A DNA stretch of 64,000 nucleotides from Haloplasma contractile. Lineage in GTDB: Bacteria; Bacillota_I; Bacilli_A; Haloplasmatales; Haloplasmataceae. Every line of letters starts with the position of its first letter. Position 1 is the first letter of the stretch. Below the pieces are notes generated by a model, which searched no databases, was not told the DNA's origin, and worked only from the letters and a program-made list of their open reading frames with translations. Positions 46,036 to 55,789 of the stretch are shown in pieces. The stretch is taken from contig JAENYC010000012.1 of assembly GCA_016841945.1 (NCBI GenBank), positions 26,454 to 90,453 of the forward strand, in the 5' to 3' direction. A program made the position numbers and the translations under genes.

Positions 46036-49000
46036 TTATACTTCGTTAGAATAATCCATTGCTTCATATCGCTTATACATCGCATAACGACGTTTTGCTT
46101 CTTTTAGATTTCTTTCTAATAATTCATCAGCTAATTCAGGATTAATTTGTGTTAATTGTGCATATCGTGCTTCATTCATTAAGAATTGATGATATTTATC
46201 CCAATTAGGTGCTTTACTATCAATTTTAAATGGATTCTTGCCTTCCTCAGAAAGAACTGGATTAAATCTAAAGGTTGGCCAATAACCACATTCAGTCGCT
46301 AAAGCAGTTTGATATTGAGAATTTGATAAACCACCTTTGATACCATGAGCAATACATGGCGCATAAGCAATGATGATAGATGGTCCAGGATATGCCTCTG
46401 CTTCTGCCATAGCCTTTAACATTTGTGCTTGTGAATAACCTGATGAGATTGTTGCCACATATACGTGACCATAACTCATCGCAATCGCTGCTAAATCTTT
46501 CTTTTTACCAGGTTTTCCTGCTGCGGTAAATTTCGCAATTGAACCTGTTTGAGATGATTTAGAAGATTGTCCACCAGTATTAGAATAAACTTCGGTATCA
46601 AGTACTAAAATATTGATATCTTCATTATTGGCTATAACATGGTCTAATCCACCATAACCGATATCATAAGCCCAACCATCTCCACCGAGGATCCAATTAG
46701 ATTGTTTTACGATGTGATCTTTTAATTCAAGTATTGCTTTAACTTCTTGATTATCACTTGCTTCAATCGCTTGAATTAAATCTTTTTCGATTTCACGTGT
46801 GACTAAACCAGAATGTCTGTTATTCAACCATTTATCAAATAGTTCTTTTAGATTATCATTAACTTTATCCTTATTGTCCGCCATAATGGTTTGTATACGA
46901 TCACGTAATGTTTCTGATGCAATTCTCATACCAAAACCATATTCAGCATTATCCTCAAATAAAGAGTTCGCCCATGCAGGTCCACGTCCGTCAGCGTTTT
47001 TAGTATATGGTGTAGCTGGATAAGAACCGCCATAAATAGAAGAACAACCTGTTGCATTCGCAATGACCATTCTATCTCCAAATAACTGAGAAAGGTTCTT
47101 AACATACGGCGTCTCACCACATCCTGCACATGCACCATGGAATTCAAACAATGGTTGTGCAAATTGTGATCCCTTAACATTCGTTTTAGACATTAAATTA
47201 TCTTTATATGTTACTTCATTGAATAAGTATTCAGCGTTCACTACTTCGTTTCTTTCTACTTCTTCACCAATTGGTACCATTTCAAGTGCTTTATTACCTT
47301 TTCTACCAGGACATACATTCACACATACCTCACAACCTGTACAATCAAGTACAGACACTTGAATACGATATTTTAATCCATCAAAACCTCTACCTAAAGG
47401 TTTTAAAGTAATCATATCATCAGGTGCTTTATCCATTTCTTCCTCAGTTAAAAGGAATGGACGAATGACAGCATGCGGACAAACAAATGAACACTGATTA
47501 CATTGAATACAATTTTCTTCAATCCATTTTGGCACAAAATTAGCTATTCCACGTTTTTCATATTGTGTCGTTCCATTTTCCATTGTACCATCATCATAAT
47601 TTAAGAATGTAGAAACAGGTAAGTCATTTCCTTCTATTTGATTAATTGGGTCAGCAATATTTTTCACAAAATCAGGACGATTTTTATCAATTTCTCGTTC
47701 TTCATCTTTCAATTCTTTCCATGCTGGGTCTACTTTTACTTCAATTAACCCTTCAGAACCTAGTTCAATTGCTCGATAGTTCATTTTAACAATCGCTTCA
47801 CCTTTACGCCCATAAGCTTTTTTTGCATATTTCTTCATTAGTTCTTCTGCTTCTTCAAATGGCATGATTTGTTCATTTAATTTAAAGAATGCAGATTGTA
47901 AAATCGTATTCGTACGATTACCTAATCCAATATCACGGGCTAATGAAATCGCATCGATAATATAGAATTTAGCTTCTTTCTCAGCTAATATTCTTTTTAC
48001 ATTGTTTGGCATTTTTTCAACAATTTCTTCTGGACGATAAATTGTATTTAATAAGAAAGTTCCGCCCTTTTTAAGACCAGATAACATATTATATTTATCT
48101 AAATATGAATCTAGTGAACAAGATACAAACGAAGGTTTTGTCACTAAATAGGTTGAACGTATCGGATTTTTACCAAAACGTAAATGAGAACGGGTGACGC
48201 CACCAGATTTTTTTGAATCATAAGCAAAATATGCTTGTGCATAATAATCAGTGTTATCACCAATTATTTTTATAGTGCTCTTATTCGCACCAACTGTCCC
48301 ATCTGAACCTAATCCATAAAATAACGCTTCTGTTGTTTCTTTATCAGCTACATTGATTGTATCATCAACAGGAAGTGATAAATTCGTCACATCATCTTTA
48401 ATACCAATAGTAAAATTATCATGACCATTATTTACTAGATGATCAAATACCGCAACCATTTGTGCTGGTGTTGTATCTTTAGATGATAAGCCATAACGTC
48501 CTCCAATAATACGAGGCGCATTTTCTCTACCATAGAAAATTGATTTTACATCAAGATATAATGGTTCTCCAGGAGAACCAGGTTCTTTGGTTCTATCTAA
48601 AACAGCTATGTTTTGTACTGTATTTGGTAAAACATCAAAGAAATACTTAGTAGAGAATGGACGATATAAATGAACTCTAATAAGACCCACTTTTCGACCT
48701 TGTGAATTGAGATAGTCGACGGTTTCCTCTATTGTCTCAGTTGCAGACCCCATTGCAACAATCACTTCTGTTGCATCTTCTGCTCCATAGTAGACAAATG
48801 GTTTATATTCACGTCCTGTTATCTTTGAAACTTCATTCATATAATCCGCTACTATATCTGGAACTGCTTGATAATATTTGTTTTGAACTTCACGACCTTG
48901 GAAATATACATCATCATTTTGAGCAGAACCTCTTGTCACAGGATGAGCAGAATTCAGTGCATTCTTTCTAAATGCTTTTACTGCTTCACGGTCTAATAAA

Positions 49001-49578
49001 CGATCATATTCATTATAATCCATTAACTCAATTTTTTGAATTTCATGTGACGTACGGAAGCCATCAAAGAAGTGTAAGAATGGAACTTTTGATTTAATTG
49101 CTGCTAAGTGAGCAAGACCACCTATGTCCATAACTTGTTGAACAGATGATGATGCTAATATAGCAAAACCAGTTTGTCTAGTCGCCATCACATCTTGATG
49201 ATCACCATAAATAGAAAGTGCTTGTGTTGCAATACTTCTTGCTGCAACATGAATAACACCTGGTAATAACTCACCTGCAATTTTATACATATTAGGGACT
49301 TTTAGTAATAATCCTTGTGATGCAGTAAAGGTTGTTGTTAATGCACCTGCTTGTAATGATCCATGAACAGTACCAGCTGCCCCTGCTTCTGATTGCATTT
49401 CAACGACCTTAACTGGCATTCCAAATAAATTCTTTTTACCTTGAGAAGCCCATAAATCAACATACTCAGCCATCGGTGAAGATGGTGTAATCGGATAAAT
49501 ACCAGCTACTTCTGTAAATGCATAGGCAACATAAGCGGCCGCTTGATTTCCATCCATAGATTGAAATTTTTTCGCCAT
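46036..49578 (-). CDS. nifJ: Pyruvate:ferredoxin (flavodoxin) oxidoreductase
   Basis: Oxidises pyruvate to acetyl-CoA and CO2 and reduces ferredoxin. 1180 residues, single-chain form. Domain order: YPITPSSPMAEYVDLW (domain I), TKEPGSPGEPLYLDV, two [4Fe-4S] sites (CIQCNQCSFVCPHAVIRPF and CTGCEVCVNVCPG), ACAGCGETPYVK and the TPP site GDGWAYDIGYGGLDHV with TEVYSNTGGQSSKSSQTG. The ATG at 49578 has AAGGAGG upstream; the longer frame start at 49617 has none. It supplies electrons for the hydrogenase operon on the same strand. Confidence 0.97.
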   Translation of the reverse strand: MAKKFQSMDGNQAAAYVAYAFTEVAGIYPITPSSPMAEYVDLWASQGKKNLFGMPVKVVEMQSEAGAAGTVHGSLQAGALTTTFTASQGLLLKVPNMYKIAGELLPGVIHVAARSIATQALSIYGDHQDVMATRQTGFAILASSSVQQVMDIGGLAHLAAIKSKVPFLHFFDGFRTSHEIQKIELMDYNEYDRLLDREAVKAFRKNALNSAHPVTRGSAQNDDVYFQGREVQNKYYQAVPDIVADYMNEVSKITGREYKPFVYYGAEDATEVIVAMGSATETIEETVDYLNSQGRKVGLIRVHLYRPFSTKYFFDVLPNTVQNIAVLDRTKEPGSPGEPLYLDVKSIFYGRENAPRIIGGRYGLSSKDTTPAQMVAVFDHLVNNGHDNFTIGIKDDVTNLSLPVDDTINVADKETTEALFYGLGSDGTVGANKSTIKIIGDNTDYYAQAYFAYDSKKSGGVTRSHLRFGKNPIRSTYLVTKPSFVSCSLDSYLDKYNMLSGLKKGGTFLLNTIYRPEEIVEKMPNNVKRILAEKEAKFYIIDAISLARDIGLGNRTNTILQSAFFKLNEQIMPFEEAEELMKKYAKKAYGRKGEAIVKMNYRAIELGSEGLIEVKVDPAWKELKDEEREIDKNRPDFVKNIADPINQIEGNDLPVSTFLNYDDGTMENGTTQYEKRGIANFVPKWIEENCIQCNQCSFVCPHAVIRPFLLTEEEMDKAPDDMITLKPLGRGFDGLKYRIQVSVLDCTGCEVCVNVCPGRKGNKALEMVPIGEEVERNEVVNAEYLFNEVTYKDNLMSKTNVKGSQFAQPLFEFHGACAGCGETPYVKNLSQLFGDRMVIANATGCSSIYGGSYPATPYTKNADGRGPAWANSLFEDNAEYGFGMRIASETLRDRIQTIMADNKDKVNDNLKELFDKWLNNRHSGLVTREIEKDLIQAIEASDNQEVKAILELKDHIVKQSNWILGGDGWAYDIGYGGLDHVIANNEDINILVLDTEVYSNTGGQSSKSSQTGSIAKFTAAGKPGKKKDLAAIAMSYGHVYVATISSGYSQAQMLKAMAEAEAYPGPSIIIAYAPCIAHGIKGGLSNSQYQTALATECGYWPTFRFNPVLSEEGKNPFKIDSKAPNWDKYHQFLMNEARYAQLTQINPELADELLERNLKEAKRRYAMYKRYEAMDYSNEV

Positions 49579-49622
49579 TTTGCTTCCTCCTTGTAATTTA
49601 ATTAGTTTTTTTACCAAAGAAT

Positions 49623-49651
49623 ATTATACATCAAATGACATAAACTTACAA
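49623..49651 (-). promoter_or_regulatory. Promoter of nifJ
   Basis: TTGTAA, 17-base spacer, TATAAT on the minus strand. No Rex-like box was found in the hydA-nifJ gap, and no terminator hairpin after hydA, so readthrough from the hydrogenase operon is possible. Confidence 0.5.
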
Positions 49652-49746
49652 CAATACTTGACCTAATATAAATATTTTATACTAGTTATTATAAATTATA
49701 ATACTTTATCAAAATAAAATCTAGCATTTGATTAGATTATACCAAA

Positions 49747-51498
49747 TTATTTTATTGGAAATAATTCTCGTTTCGTGTAATGAGTATGTAAAAGTTCATG
49801 TGACTTATGACTATTAGGCTTTTCTAAAAACTCTTTATATAAACGTTGAACTGATTCATTTTGATGACTTTTTCTAACTTGTTTTATCGTATCTTCTTCA
49901 TACAATGCATTTGCACGTAATTTTCTCACATCAATTCCTGTATTACGTACATTCGCTTTTACATATGGTTGTCCACCACCATTGACACAACCACCATCAC
50001 AACCCATGATTTCAATAAAATGATATTGTTTTTTACTGTTTTTAACTAAATCCATCAACTTCTTAGCGTTTTCTCCACCATGTGCAACAGCGATATTTAA
50101 TTTTTTTCCACCGATTTCAACTTCTGCTTCTTTTATACCTTCTACACCACGAACAGCTTCATATTCAAATTCATCTAAATCTTTATTTTCTAAAATATCT
50201 GCAACCGTTCTTAATGCAGCTTCCATCACGCCACCTGTTGCACCAAAGATAACACCAGCCCCTGTATACTCACCTAATGGATGATCAAAATCTTCATCTT
50301 CTAAATCTGTAAACTGAATGCCGACTTCTCTTATCATATTACCAATTTCTCTTGTTGTTAATACAGCATCTACATCTTTTATGCCATCACGTTCCATCTC
50401 TTCACGATTCATTTCATATTTCTTAGATGAACATGGCATAACAGATACTACAAATATATCTTTAGGATCAATATTCATTTTTTCTGCATAATATGATTTG
50501 ATAACAGCACCAAACATTTGTTGTGGAGATTTACAGGTTGATAAATTAGGAATAAACTCAGGATAATATTGTTCAACTAAACGAATCCATCCAGGCGAAC
50601 AAGATGTTAATAACGGCAATTCTCCACCATTTTTAAGACGATTTAATAATTCATAACCTTCTTCCATAATCGTTAAATCCGCACCGAAATTCGTATCAAA
50701 CACTTTATCTACGCCTAATCTTCTAATCGCAGAAACCATTTTACCTGTACATCGCGTCCCAATTTCTAATCCGAATTCTTCACCAATTGAGGCACGAACA
50801 GCTGGTGCTGTTTGAACCACCACATGTTTTGTTGAATCATTAATTGCATCCCATACACGTTCAATATGGGTTTTTTCTTTTAAAGCACCCACTGGACAAA
50901 CATTAATACATTGACCACAATATAAACATCCTGCATCCTCTAATTTATAATTAAATCCAGTTCCAACAACCGCTTCAAAACCACGATGAATATAAGTTAA
51001 TATAGACATTCCCGCTGTTTTTTCACAAGCTGTGATACAACGACCACATAAGATACATTTTGATTGATCCCTTACAATAGAGAAAGAGGTATCATCATAA
51101 AGAGGTGTTCTCTTTTCAAATGAATCAAAGTATATATTTTTAATATGGAATCGTTCTGCCAAATCTTGTAATTCACATTTTCCATTTCGATTACATTTTA
51201 AACAATCTTTATTATGATTAGCTAGTAATAATTCTAAGGTCGTTACTCTAGATTGTTGTACTCTTTTTGAATTTGTTTTAATCTTCATTCCATCTCTAAC
51301 TTTTAAAACACATGAGGCTTGTAAACTTCTAGCACCATCTACTTCAACCACACACATTCTACAAGCACCTGTTTCATTTAAACCCTTTAGAAAACATAGA
51401 GTTGGGATATCAATTTTAGCTTCTTTACAAGCATCTAGTACTGTATAATGACTAGGCACCTCATACTCTATTCCATCAATTTTAATCTTAACCTTCAT
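49747..51498 (-). CDS. hydA: [FeFe] hydrogenase catalytic subunit HydA
   Basis: 583 residues. N-terminal [2Fe-2S] domain (CKEAKIDIPTLCFLKG, GACRMCVVEV), the His/Cys cluster CLKCNRNGKCELQDLAERF, two [4Fe-4S] (CILCGRCITAC, CLYCGQCINVCP), then the H-cluster domain: TSCSPGWIRLVEQYYPE, VMPCSSKKYE and MGCDGGCVNGGGQP. In the first loop the usual Cys-Cys pair reads C-S, a change seen in some trimeric bifurcating enzymes. Downstream of hydB by 14 bases; a subunit of the NADH/ferredoxin-dependent enzyme. Confidence 0.95.
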   Translation of the reverse strand: MKVKIKIDGIEYEVPSHYTVLDACKEAKIDIPTLCFLKGLNETGACRMCVVEVDGARSLQASCVLKVRDGMKIKTNSKRVQQSRVTTLELLLANHNKDCLKCNRNGKCELQDLAERFHIKNIYFDSFEKRTPLYDDTSFSIVRDQSKCILCGRCITACEKTAGMSILTYIHRGFEAVVGTGFNYKLEDAGCLYCGQCINVCPVGALKEKTHIERVWDAINDSTKHVVVQTAPAVRASIGEEFGLEIGTRCTGKMVSAIRRLGVDKVFDTNFGADLTIMEEGYELLNRLKNGGELPLLTSCSPGWIRLVEQYYPEFIPNLSTCKSPQQMFGAVIKSYYAEKMNIDPKDIFVVSVMPCSSKKYEMNREEMERDGIKDVDAVLTTREIGNMIREVGIQFTDLEDEDFDHPLGEYTGAGVIFGATGGVMEAALRTVADILENKDLDEFEYEAVRGVEGIKEAEVEIGGKKLNIAVAHGGENAKKLMDLVKNSKKQYHFIEIMGCDGGCVNGGGQPYVKANVRNTGIDVRKLRANALYEEDTIKQVRKSHQNESVQRLYKEFLEKPNSHKSHELLHTHYTKRELFPIK

Positions 51499-51512
51499 TT
51501 TTATGAACCTCC

Positions 51513-53333
51513 CTACTGTGTGATAATGGCACTAACTTTAGGTGGACATGCTTCTATACATGCACCACATTTAATGCACTTCGTATGATCGATGACGTAT
51601 GCTCTTCTGTTTGTTTTTTCATTTATCACTTTACCAACTGGCTCTATACATTCTTGCGGACAGACTTTTGCACAACTTCCACAACCAATACATTTGTCTG
51701 TAATCGTGTATTGTAGTAATGCTTTACATACGCCCGTTGGACATCTTCTATCAACAACATGGGCTAGATACTCATCTCTAAAATGAGTTAATGTTGATAT
51801 AACTGGATTTGGTGCCGATTGTCCTAAATTACATAATGAATTATCTTGAATATAATAGGCCAACGACTCTAAACGATCTAAATCTTCAAAAGTTCCTTTA
51901 CCAGTACAAAATCTATCTAATAACTCTTTTAGTCTTTTTGTACCTTCACGACATGGCGTACACTTACCACAAGATTCTTCACAAGTAAAATCTAGGAAAT
52001 ATCGTGCAATATCAACCATACAAGTATCTTCATCCATGATAATCATTCCACCAGAACCCATCATAGAACCTAATTTAACTAAATTATCATACCCAATTGG
52101 TGTATCTAAATGTTCTTTTGTTAAACAACCACCTGAAGGGCCACCAGTTTGGACTGCTTTAAATTCTTTACCATTTGGACATCCACCACCTATATCATAG
52201 ATGACTTCTCGAAGGGTCATTCCCATTGGGACTTCAACTAATCCTGTATTCTTTATTTTTCCACCTAAAGCGAATACTTTCGTTCCTTTAGAACCTTCAA
52301 TCCCAATTTTTGAGAACCATTCTCCTCCTTTTAATATAATGAGTGGTATATTAGCGAATGTTTCTACATTATTAAGCAATGTTGGTTTTCCCCATATTCC
52401 TTTTTCTGCTGGAAATGGAGGTTTTGTCCTTGGCATTCCTCGTTTACCTTCTATTGATTCAATTAAAGCTGTTTCTTCACCACATACAAATGCGCCAGCA
52501 CCTAATCGAATCTCTATATCAAAACTGAAATTGGTGTCAAAAATATCTTCACCTAATAATCCATATTCTTTTGCTTGTTTAATCGCAATTTGTAGTCTTT
52601 TTACCGCAATCGGATATTCTGCTCGAACATATATATAACCCTTTTTAGCGCCTGTTGCATAACCTGCAATTGCCATCGCTTCTAAAACGGAGTGAGGGGT
52701 CCCCTCTAATATTGAACGATCCATAAACGCGCCTGGGTCTCCTTCATCTGCATTACAACAAACATATTTCATATCATCTTTGTACTGTGAAGCGATATCC
52801 CATTTAAGACCAGTTGGAAATCCTGCTCCACCTCTTCCGCGTAATTCAGACAGTTTAATTTCTTCAATAACATCTTCTGGTTTCATTTGTGTTAATACTT
52901 TGATTAATGCCTGATACCCGTCTAATGCGATATATTCATCTATATTTTCCGGATCAATTACACCACAATTTGCTAATGCAATCCGCTTTTGTTTTGCATA
53001 AAAATCAACTTCATTAACAGCCTTAATCTTATCTTGTTGAATAGATTCATAATAAAGTAAATCCTTGACAATACGTCCTTTATATAAATGTTCAGTAACA
53101 ATTCGTTTAGCATCTTTAATTTTTACCTGTGAATAAAACGTACCTTCTGGATAGACAATCACAATTGGCCCTGCTTCACACAGACCAAAACAACCAGTCA
53201 TGACGATTTGTACTTCATTATCTATTCCTAAAGCTTTTAATTCTTTTTCCATTTCAGCTTTTAGTTCATGTGATTTACTTGATACACAACCCGTACCTCC
53301 ACAAATCAGTACATGTGCTCTATAAAATTGCAT
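51513..53333 (-). CDS. hydB: Hydrogenase NADH-binding subunit HydB (NuoF-like)
   Basis: 606 residues. Thioredoxin-like [2Fe-2S] N-terminus (LICGGTGCVSS, GCFGLCEAGP), NADH site (RGRGGAGFPTGLKWDIA), FMN site (CNADEGDPGAFMDRS), [4Fe-4S] SCGKCTPCREGTKRL and two C-terminal ferredoxin clusters (CIGCGSCAKVCPQECI, CIKCGACIEACPP). This is the arrangement of bifurcating hydrogenase HydB, which couples NADH and ferredoxin oxidation to H2. Next to the small [2Fe-2S] gene and hydA. Confidence 0.95.
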   Translation of the reverse strand: MQFYRAHVLICGGTGCVSSKSHELKAEMEKELKALGIDNEVQIVMTGCFGLCEAGPIVIVYPEGTFYSQVKIKDAKRIVTEHLYKGRIVKDLLYYESIQQDKIKAVNEVDFYAKQKRIALANCGVIDPENIDEYIALDGYQALIKVLTQMKPEDVIEEIKLSELRGRGGAGFPTGLKWDIASQYKDDMKYVCCNADEGDPGAFMDRSILEGTPHSVLEAMAIAGYATGAKKGYIYVRAEYPIAVKRLQIAIKQAKEYGLLGEDIFDTNFSFDIEIRLGAGAFVCGEETALIESIEGKRGMPRTKPPFPAEKGIWGKPTLLNNVETFANIPLIILKGGEWFSKIGIEGSKGTKVFALGGKIKNTGLVEVPMGMTLREVIYDIGGGCPNGKEFKAVQTGGPSGGCLTKEHLDTPIGYDNLVKLGSMMGSGGMIIMDEDTCMVDIARYFLDFTCEESCGKCTPCREGTKRLKELLDRFCTGKGTFEDLDRLESLAYYIQDNSLCNLGQSAPNPVISTLTHFRDEYLAHVVDRRCPTGVCKALLQYTITDKCIGCGSCAKVCPQECIEPVGKVINEKTNRRAYVIDHTKCIKCGACIEACPPKVSAIITQ

Positions 53334-53349
53334 TTTTTACCCTCCTTGC

Positions 53350-53721
53350 TTATTTTTCAACTTCACCAATGGTATATTCTTGTATCACTCGTTTGTTTAC
53401 AATATGTTCAACAACAACTTGTCTTGATTTTTCAGGCGTCATATTGACATATGTAACTTTTTCATTACCAACATATACATCAAACATTGGTTCTAACCGG
53501 CACATTCCAACACAGCCCGTTTGAACTATTTGGATGTTTGATAATCCTCTTTTATGTACCTCATCTACAATAGCACTTAAACAAGGTCTCGCACCTGCTG
53601 ATATTCCACAAGTTCCCATACCAACAACGATGCGACAATTTGTATCTTCTTTGTCTCTTAATTGAATCTTTCTTAGTGTTTCTTGACGAATTTTAGCTAA
53701 ATCAGCAATTGACTTCTTCAT
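53350..53721 (-). CDS. Small [2Fe-2S] thioredoxin-like ferredoxin (hydrogenase accessory)
   Basis: 123 residues: MGTCGISAGARPC and GCVGMCRLEP give four Cys, two widely and two narrowly spaced, as in the NuoF N-terminal ferredoxin domain. Such a protein between HydC and HydB occurs in clostridial bifurcating hydrogenases (sometimes called HydD). The stop shares one base with the start region of hydC's end, so translation is coupled. Confidence 0.8.
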   Translation of the reverse strand: MKKSIADLAKIRQETLRKIQLRDKEDTNCRIVVGMGTCGISAGARPCLSAIVDEVHKRGLSNIQIVQTGCVGMCRLEPMFDVYVGNEKVTYVNMTPEKSRQVVVEHIVNKRVIQEYTIGEVEK

Positions 53722-54215
53722 TATTCACCCTCCAACTCATCTGTATATTTTGATAAGATCTCTGGTATTTGGTCAGGTGTTAACCGACCGTATACATCAT
53801 CATTTATCGTGATAACTGGCGCTAATCCACAAGCACCAATACAACGCGTAGCGGTTAATGTGAATTTTCCATCTTTTGTTGTTTGTTCAGGTTTAATATT
53901 CAGTTTACTTCCAATGTCATCAATTATTTTTTGTGCACCTTTTACATAACATGCCGTTCCTAAACAAACACCTATTACATATTCACCCACTGGTTCTGTA
54001 GAAAAACGTGAATAAAAGGTAACAACACCATAAATTTCTGCAACGGAAACATTTAATTCTTCTGATATGAATTTTTGTACTTCAATCGGTATACAACCGA
54101 ATATTTCTTGTGCTTGATGCAAGACTGGCATTAAACCACAAGTTTCACCTTGGTTTTCATCAATAAACTTCTTAAGTTTGGCATACTTTGCTTTTGATAA
54201 ATCTAATTTTGCCAT
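53721..54215 (-). CDS. hydC: Hydrogenase subunit HydC (NuoE-like)
   Basis: 164 residues. NuoE fold: helical N-terminus (CGLMPVLHQAQEIFGCIPIE, VQKFISEELNVSVAEIYGVV), then the [2Fe-2S] ligands in VCLGTACYVKGAQ and RCIGACGLAPVI. In trimeric hydrogenases it passes electrons between HydB and HydA. Overlaps the upstream GHKL-domain gene by 13 bases. Confidence 0.93.
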   Translation of the reverse strand: MAKLDLSKAKYAKLKKFIDENQGETCGLMPVLHQAQEIFGCIPIEVQKFISEELNVSVAEIYGVVTFYSRFSTEPVGEYVIGVCLGTACYVKGAQKIIDDIGSKLNIKPEQTTKDGKFTLTATRCIGACGLAPVITINDDVYGRLTPDQIPEILSKYTDELEGE

Positions 54216-54772
54216 TTGGAACCTCCCTTATATAATCCTATTTTAAAGTCCTTATTGTATTGTAATAAGTCCTTTTTTAACCAGTTTATAACTTCAATAT
54301 GATTGATGGGTACTTCAGCTAATATATCTTTGATTTCTTTAGTATTTAATACATACTGTTGATTATCCTTTTCATGTTTATAGATATAATTGACATTGGG
54401 CTCAACCATTATTAAAGATAATAGTGTTTCTTTAACATCACCTAAAGGAATACAATCAATATGGTTTTTATTAAAAAGAGCTTTTATAATTGTTCCTTGA
54501 TTAATCTTAGAATCTATGTTAAACGAACCTGCTGTATTTTTTACATTTTGATAAAGTAAGGGAATGCCTAAACCTACTGCCCTTGTATTTCTTGTTGTAA
54601 AGAATGGGTCTACTACTTGTTTTAACGTTTCATCTGTCATTCCACGACCGTTATCTTCTATCTTTAATGAAATGGTTTCACTGGTTTCTGATATTGTAAT
54701 CCTAATAAATGAAGCATTTGCATGAATGGAATTCATCACAAGGTCTAAAATATGCATTGAAATATCTCTCAT
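54203..54772 (-). CDS. GHKL ATPase-domain protein in the hydrogenase operon
   Basis: 189 residues. The first ~110 are a histidine-kinase-type ATPase domain (LDLVMNSIHANASFIRITIS; IEDNGRGMTDETL; VDPFFTTRNTRAVGLGIPLL; NQGTIIKALF) but there is no phospho-acceptor His domain. The last ~75 residues are unassigned. Such proteins accompany clostridial hydrogenase operons. It may bind ATP and act as a sensor or anti-regulator. Tightly coupled to both neighbours by overlaps. Confidence 0.75.
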   Translation of the reverse strand: MRDISMHILDLVMNSIHANASFIRITISETSETISLKIEDNGRGMTDETLKQVVDPFFTTRNTRAVGLGIPLLYQNVKNTAGSFNIDSKINQGTIIKALFNKNHIDCIPLGDVKETLLSLIMVEPNVNYIYKHEKDNQQYVLNTKEIKDILAEVPINHIEVINWLKKDLLQYNKDFKIGLYKGGSKWQN

Positions 54773-55467
54773 ACAGTATCACCAAAATATTCAAAAAATC
54801 CAGTGATAGATTTTGTTTTTAAGTTAAGATAGTTCAATTTTTCACAAATATTTCCTAAATAATGAGCATCAGAATTTCTAATCTTCCGATACTTATTAAA
54901 CCCAACCCCATGATGATTTGAACTAACTTCTACACCATTTATCTTTAAATCCTCAGGAATAAATCCAAGAATGGATAAAATACCATTTGCCTTTCTATCA
55001 ATGTGTGCTGGTATTATCAATCCATTGAAAAAGCCTACCATCTTGATAACTTCATGCAATTTCATATTCGTGGAATTCATTAACATTTTAACTTCTTTTC
55101 CAACAACCCTATCTCCTTCATCAAAGATGAGTTGTTCTCCACATAAATCCTCTTTGTTTTGTATCCTAGGAATCCTTTTATAAACAATTTGATCAAATAA
55201 TTTTAAATCAGTAATTGTTCTAAAATAACATAATAAATGAATGCCTTCATATGTTTCAACCTCAATTCCAGGAATAACCATAAGGTCCGTATTACGCGCA
55301 ATTTTAATCGTGTTTTCTACATTTTTAGCGCTATTATGATCGGTTATGGCAATCATATCTAACGCCTTCAAACAAGCCATATTAACGATATTATGAAGCG
55401 TCATATCAGAAGATGCACAGGGAGATAATGCAGAATGGATATGTAAATCATAAAAGCATTTAACCAT
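54769..55467 (-). CDS. PHP-domain protein in the hydrogenase operon
   Basis: 232 residues of the PHP phosphoesterase fold: YDLHIHSALSPCASSDM (HxH), ITDHNSAKNVE, VIPGIEVETYEGIHLLC and the late His in IPAHIDRKANGI and RNSDAHYLGNI. The metal ligands look complete, so it may hydrolyse a phosphoester, possibly a nucleotide or signalling molecule. Substrate unknown. It overlaps the GHKL gene and the DRTGG gene on either side. Confidence 0.78.
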   Translation of the reverse strand: MVKCFYDLHIHSALSPCASSDMTLHNIVNMACLKALDMIAITDHNSAKNVENTIKIARNTDLMVIPGIEVETYEGIHLLCYFRTITDLKLFDQIVYKRIPRIQNKEDLCGEQLIFDEGDRVVGKEVKMLMNSTNMKLHEVIKMVGFFNGLIIPAHIDRKANGILSILGFIPEDLKINGVEVSSNHHGVGFNKYRKIRNSDAHYLGNICEKLNYLNLKTKSITGFFEYFGDTV

Positions 55468-55789
55468 AAGAAATCATCTTTTGAATGACTTCAACGGTAT
55501 TCAATGATGTTTTAACAACATTTACGTTTTCTTTTTTTGCCTTTTCAATGGTAGCTAATTCTATCTCTGCATCTTCACAAATAATAATACATGATAAATT
55601 TAGTAAAGCGCTCACGGCGACGATATTCACATGGGTTAAAACAGTACACCAAGCATTGTTTTCTTTTGCATGACTCATCACCCAACTTAATAAATCTCCA
55701 CTATAGAAATCTTTTATTTCTCTATCCAAATCTCTTCCTGTTACTAATTCAAACGCTGGGTCTTCAATTAATCGTCTAACCTTCATCAT
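55460..55789 (-). CDS. DRTGG-domain protein (second)
   Basis: 109 residues. A short regulatory domain of the DRTGG type: LVTGRDLDREIKDFYSGDLL, NIVAVSALLNLSCIIICEDA. DRTGG domains are found in regulatory parts of phosphotransacetylase- and CBS-type proteins, where they may bind a nucleotide. Function here unknown. It overlaps genes on both sides. Confidence 0.65.
   Translation of the reverse strand: MMKVRRLIEDPAFELVTGRDLDREIKDFYSGDLLSWVMSHAKENNAWCTVLTHVNIVAVSALLNLSCIIICEDAEIELATIEKAKKENVNVVKTSLNTVEVIQKMISYG

Noticed and set aside
46799..47180. Open frames opposite or overlapping nifJ
   Set aside because: They lie inside the conserved PFOR sequence and do not resemble proteins.
52201..52638. 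Open frame on the strand opposite hydB
   Set aside because: It mirrors the hydB frame, has no ribosome site and no recognisable family; it is an antisense shadow of a conserved gene.
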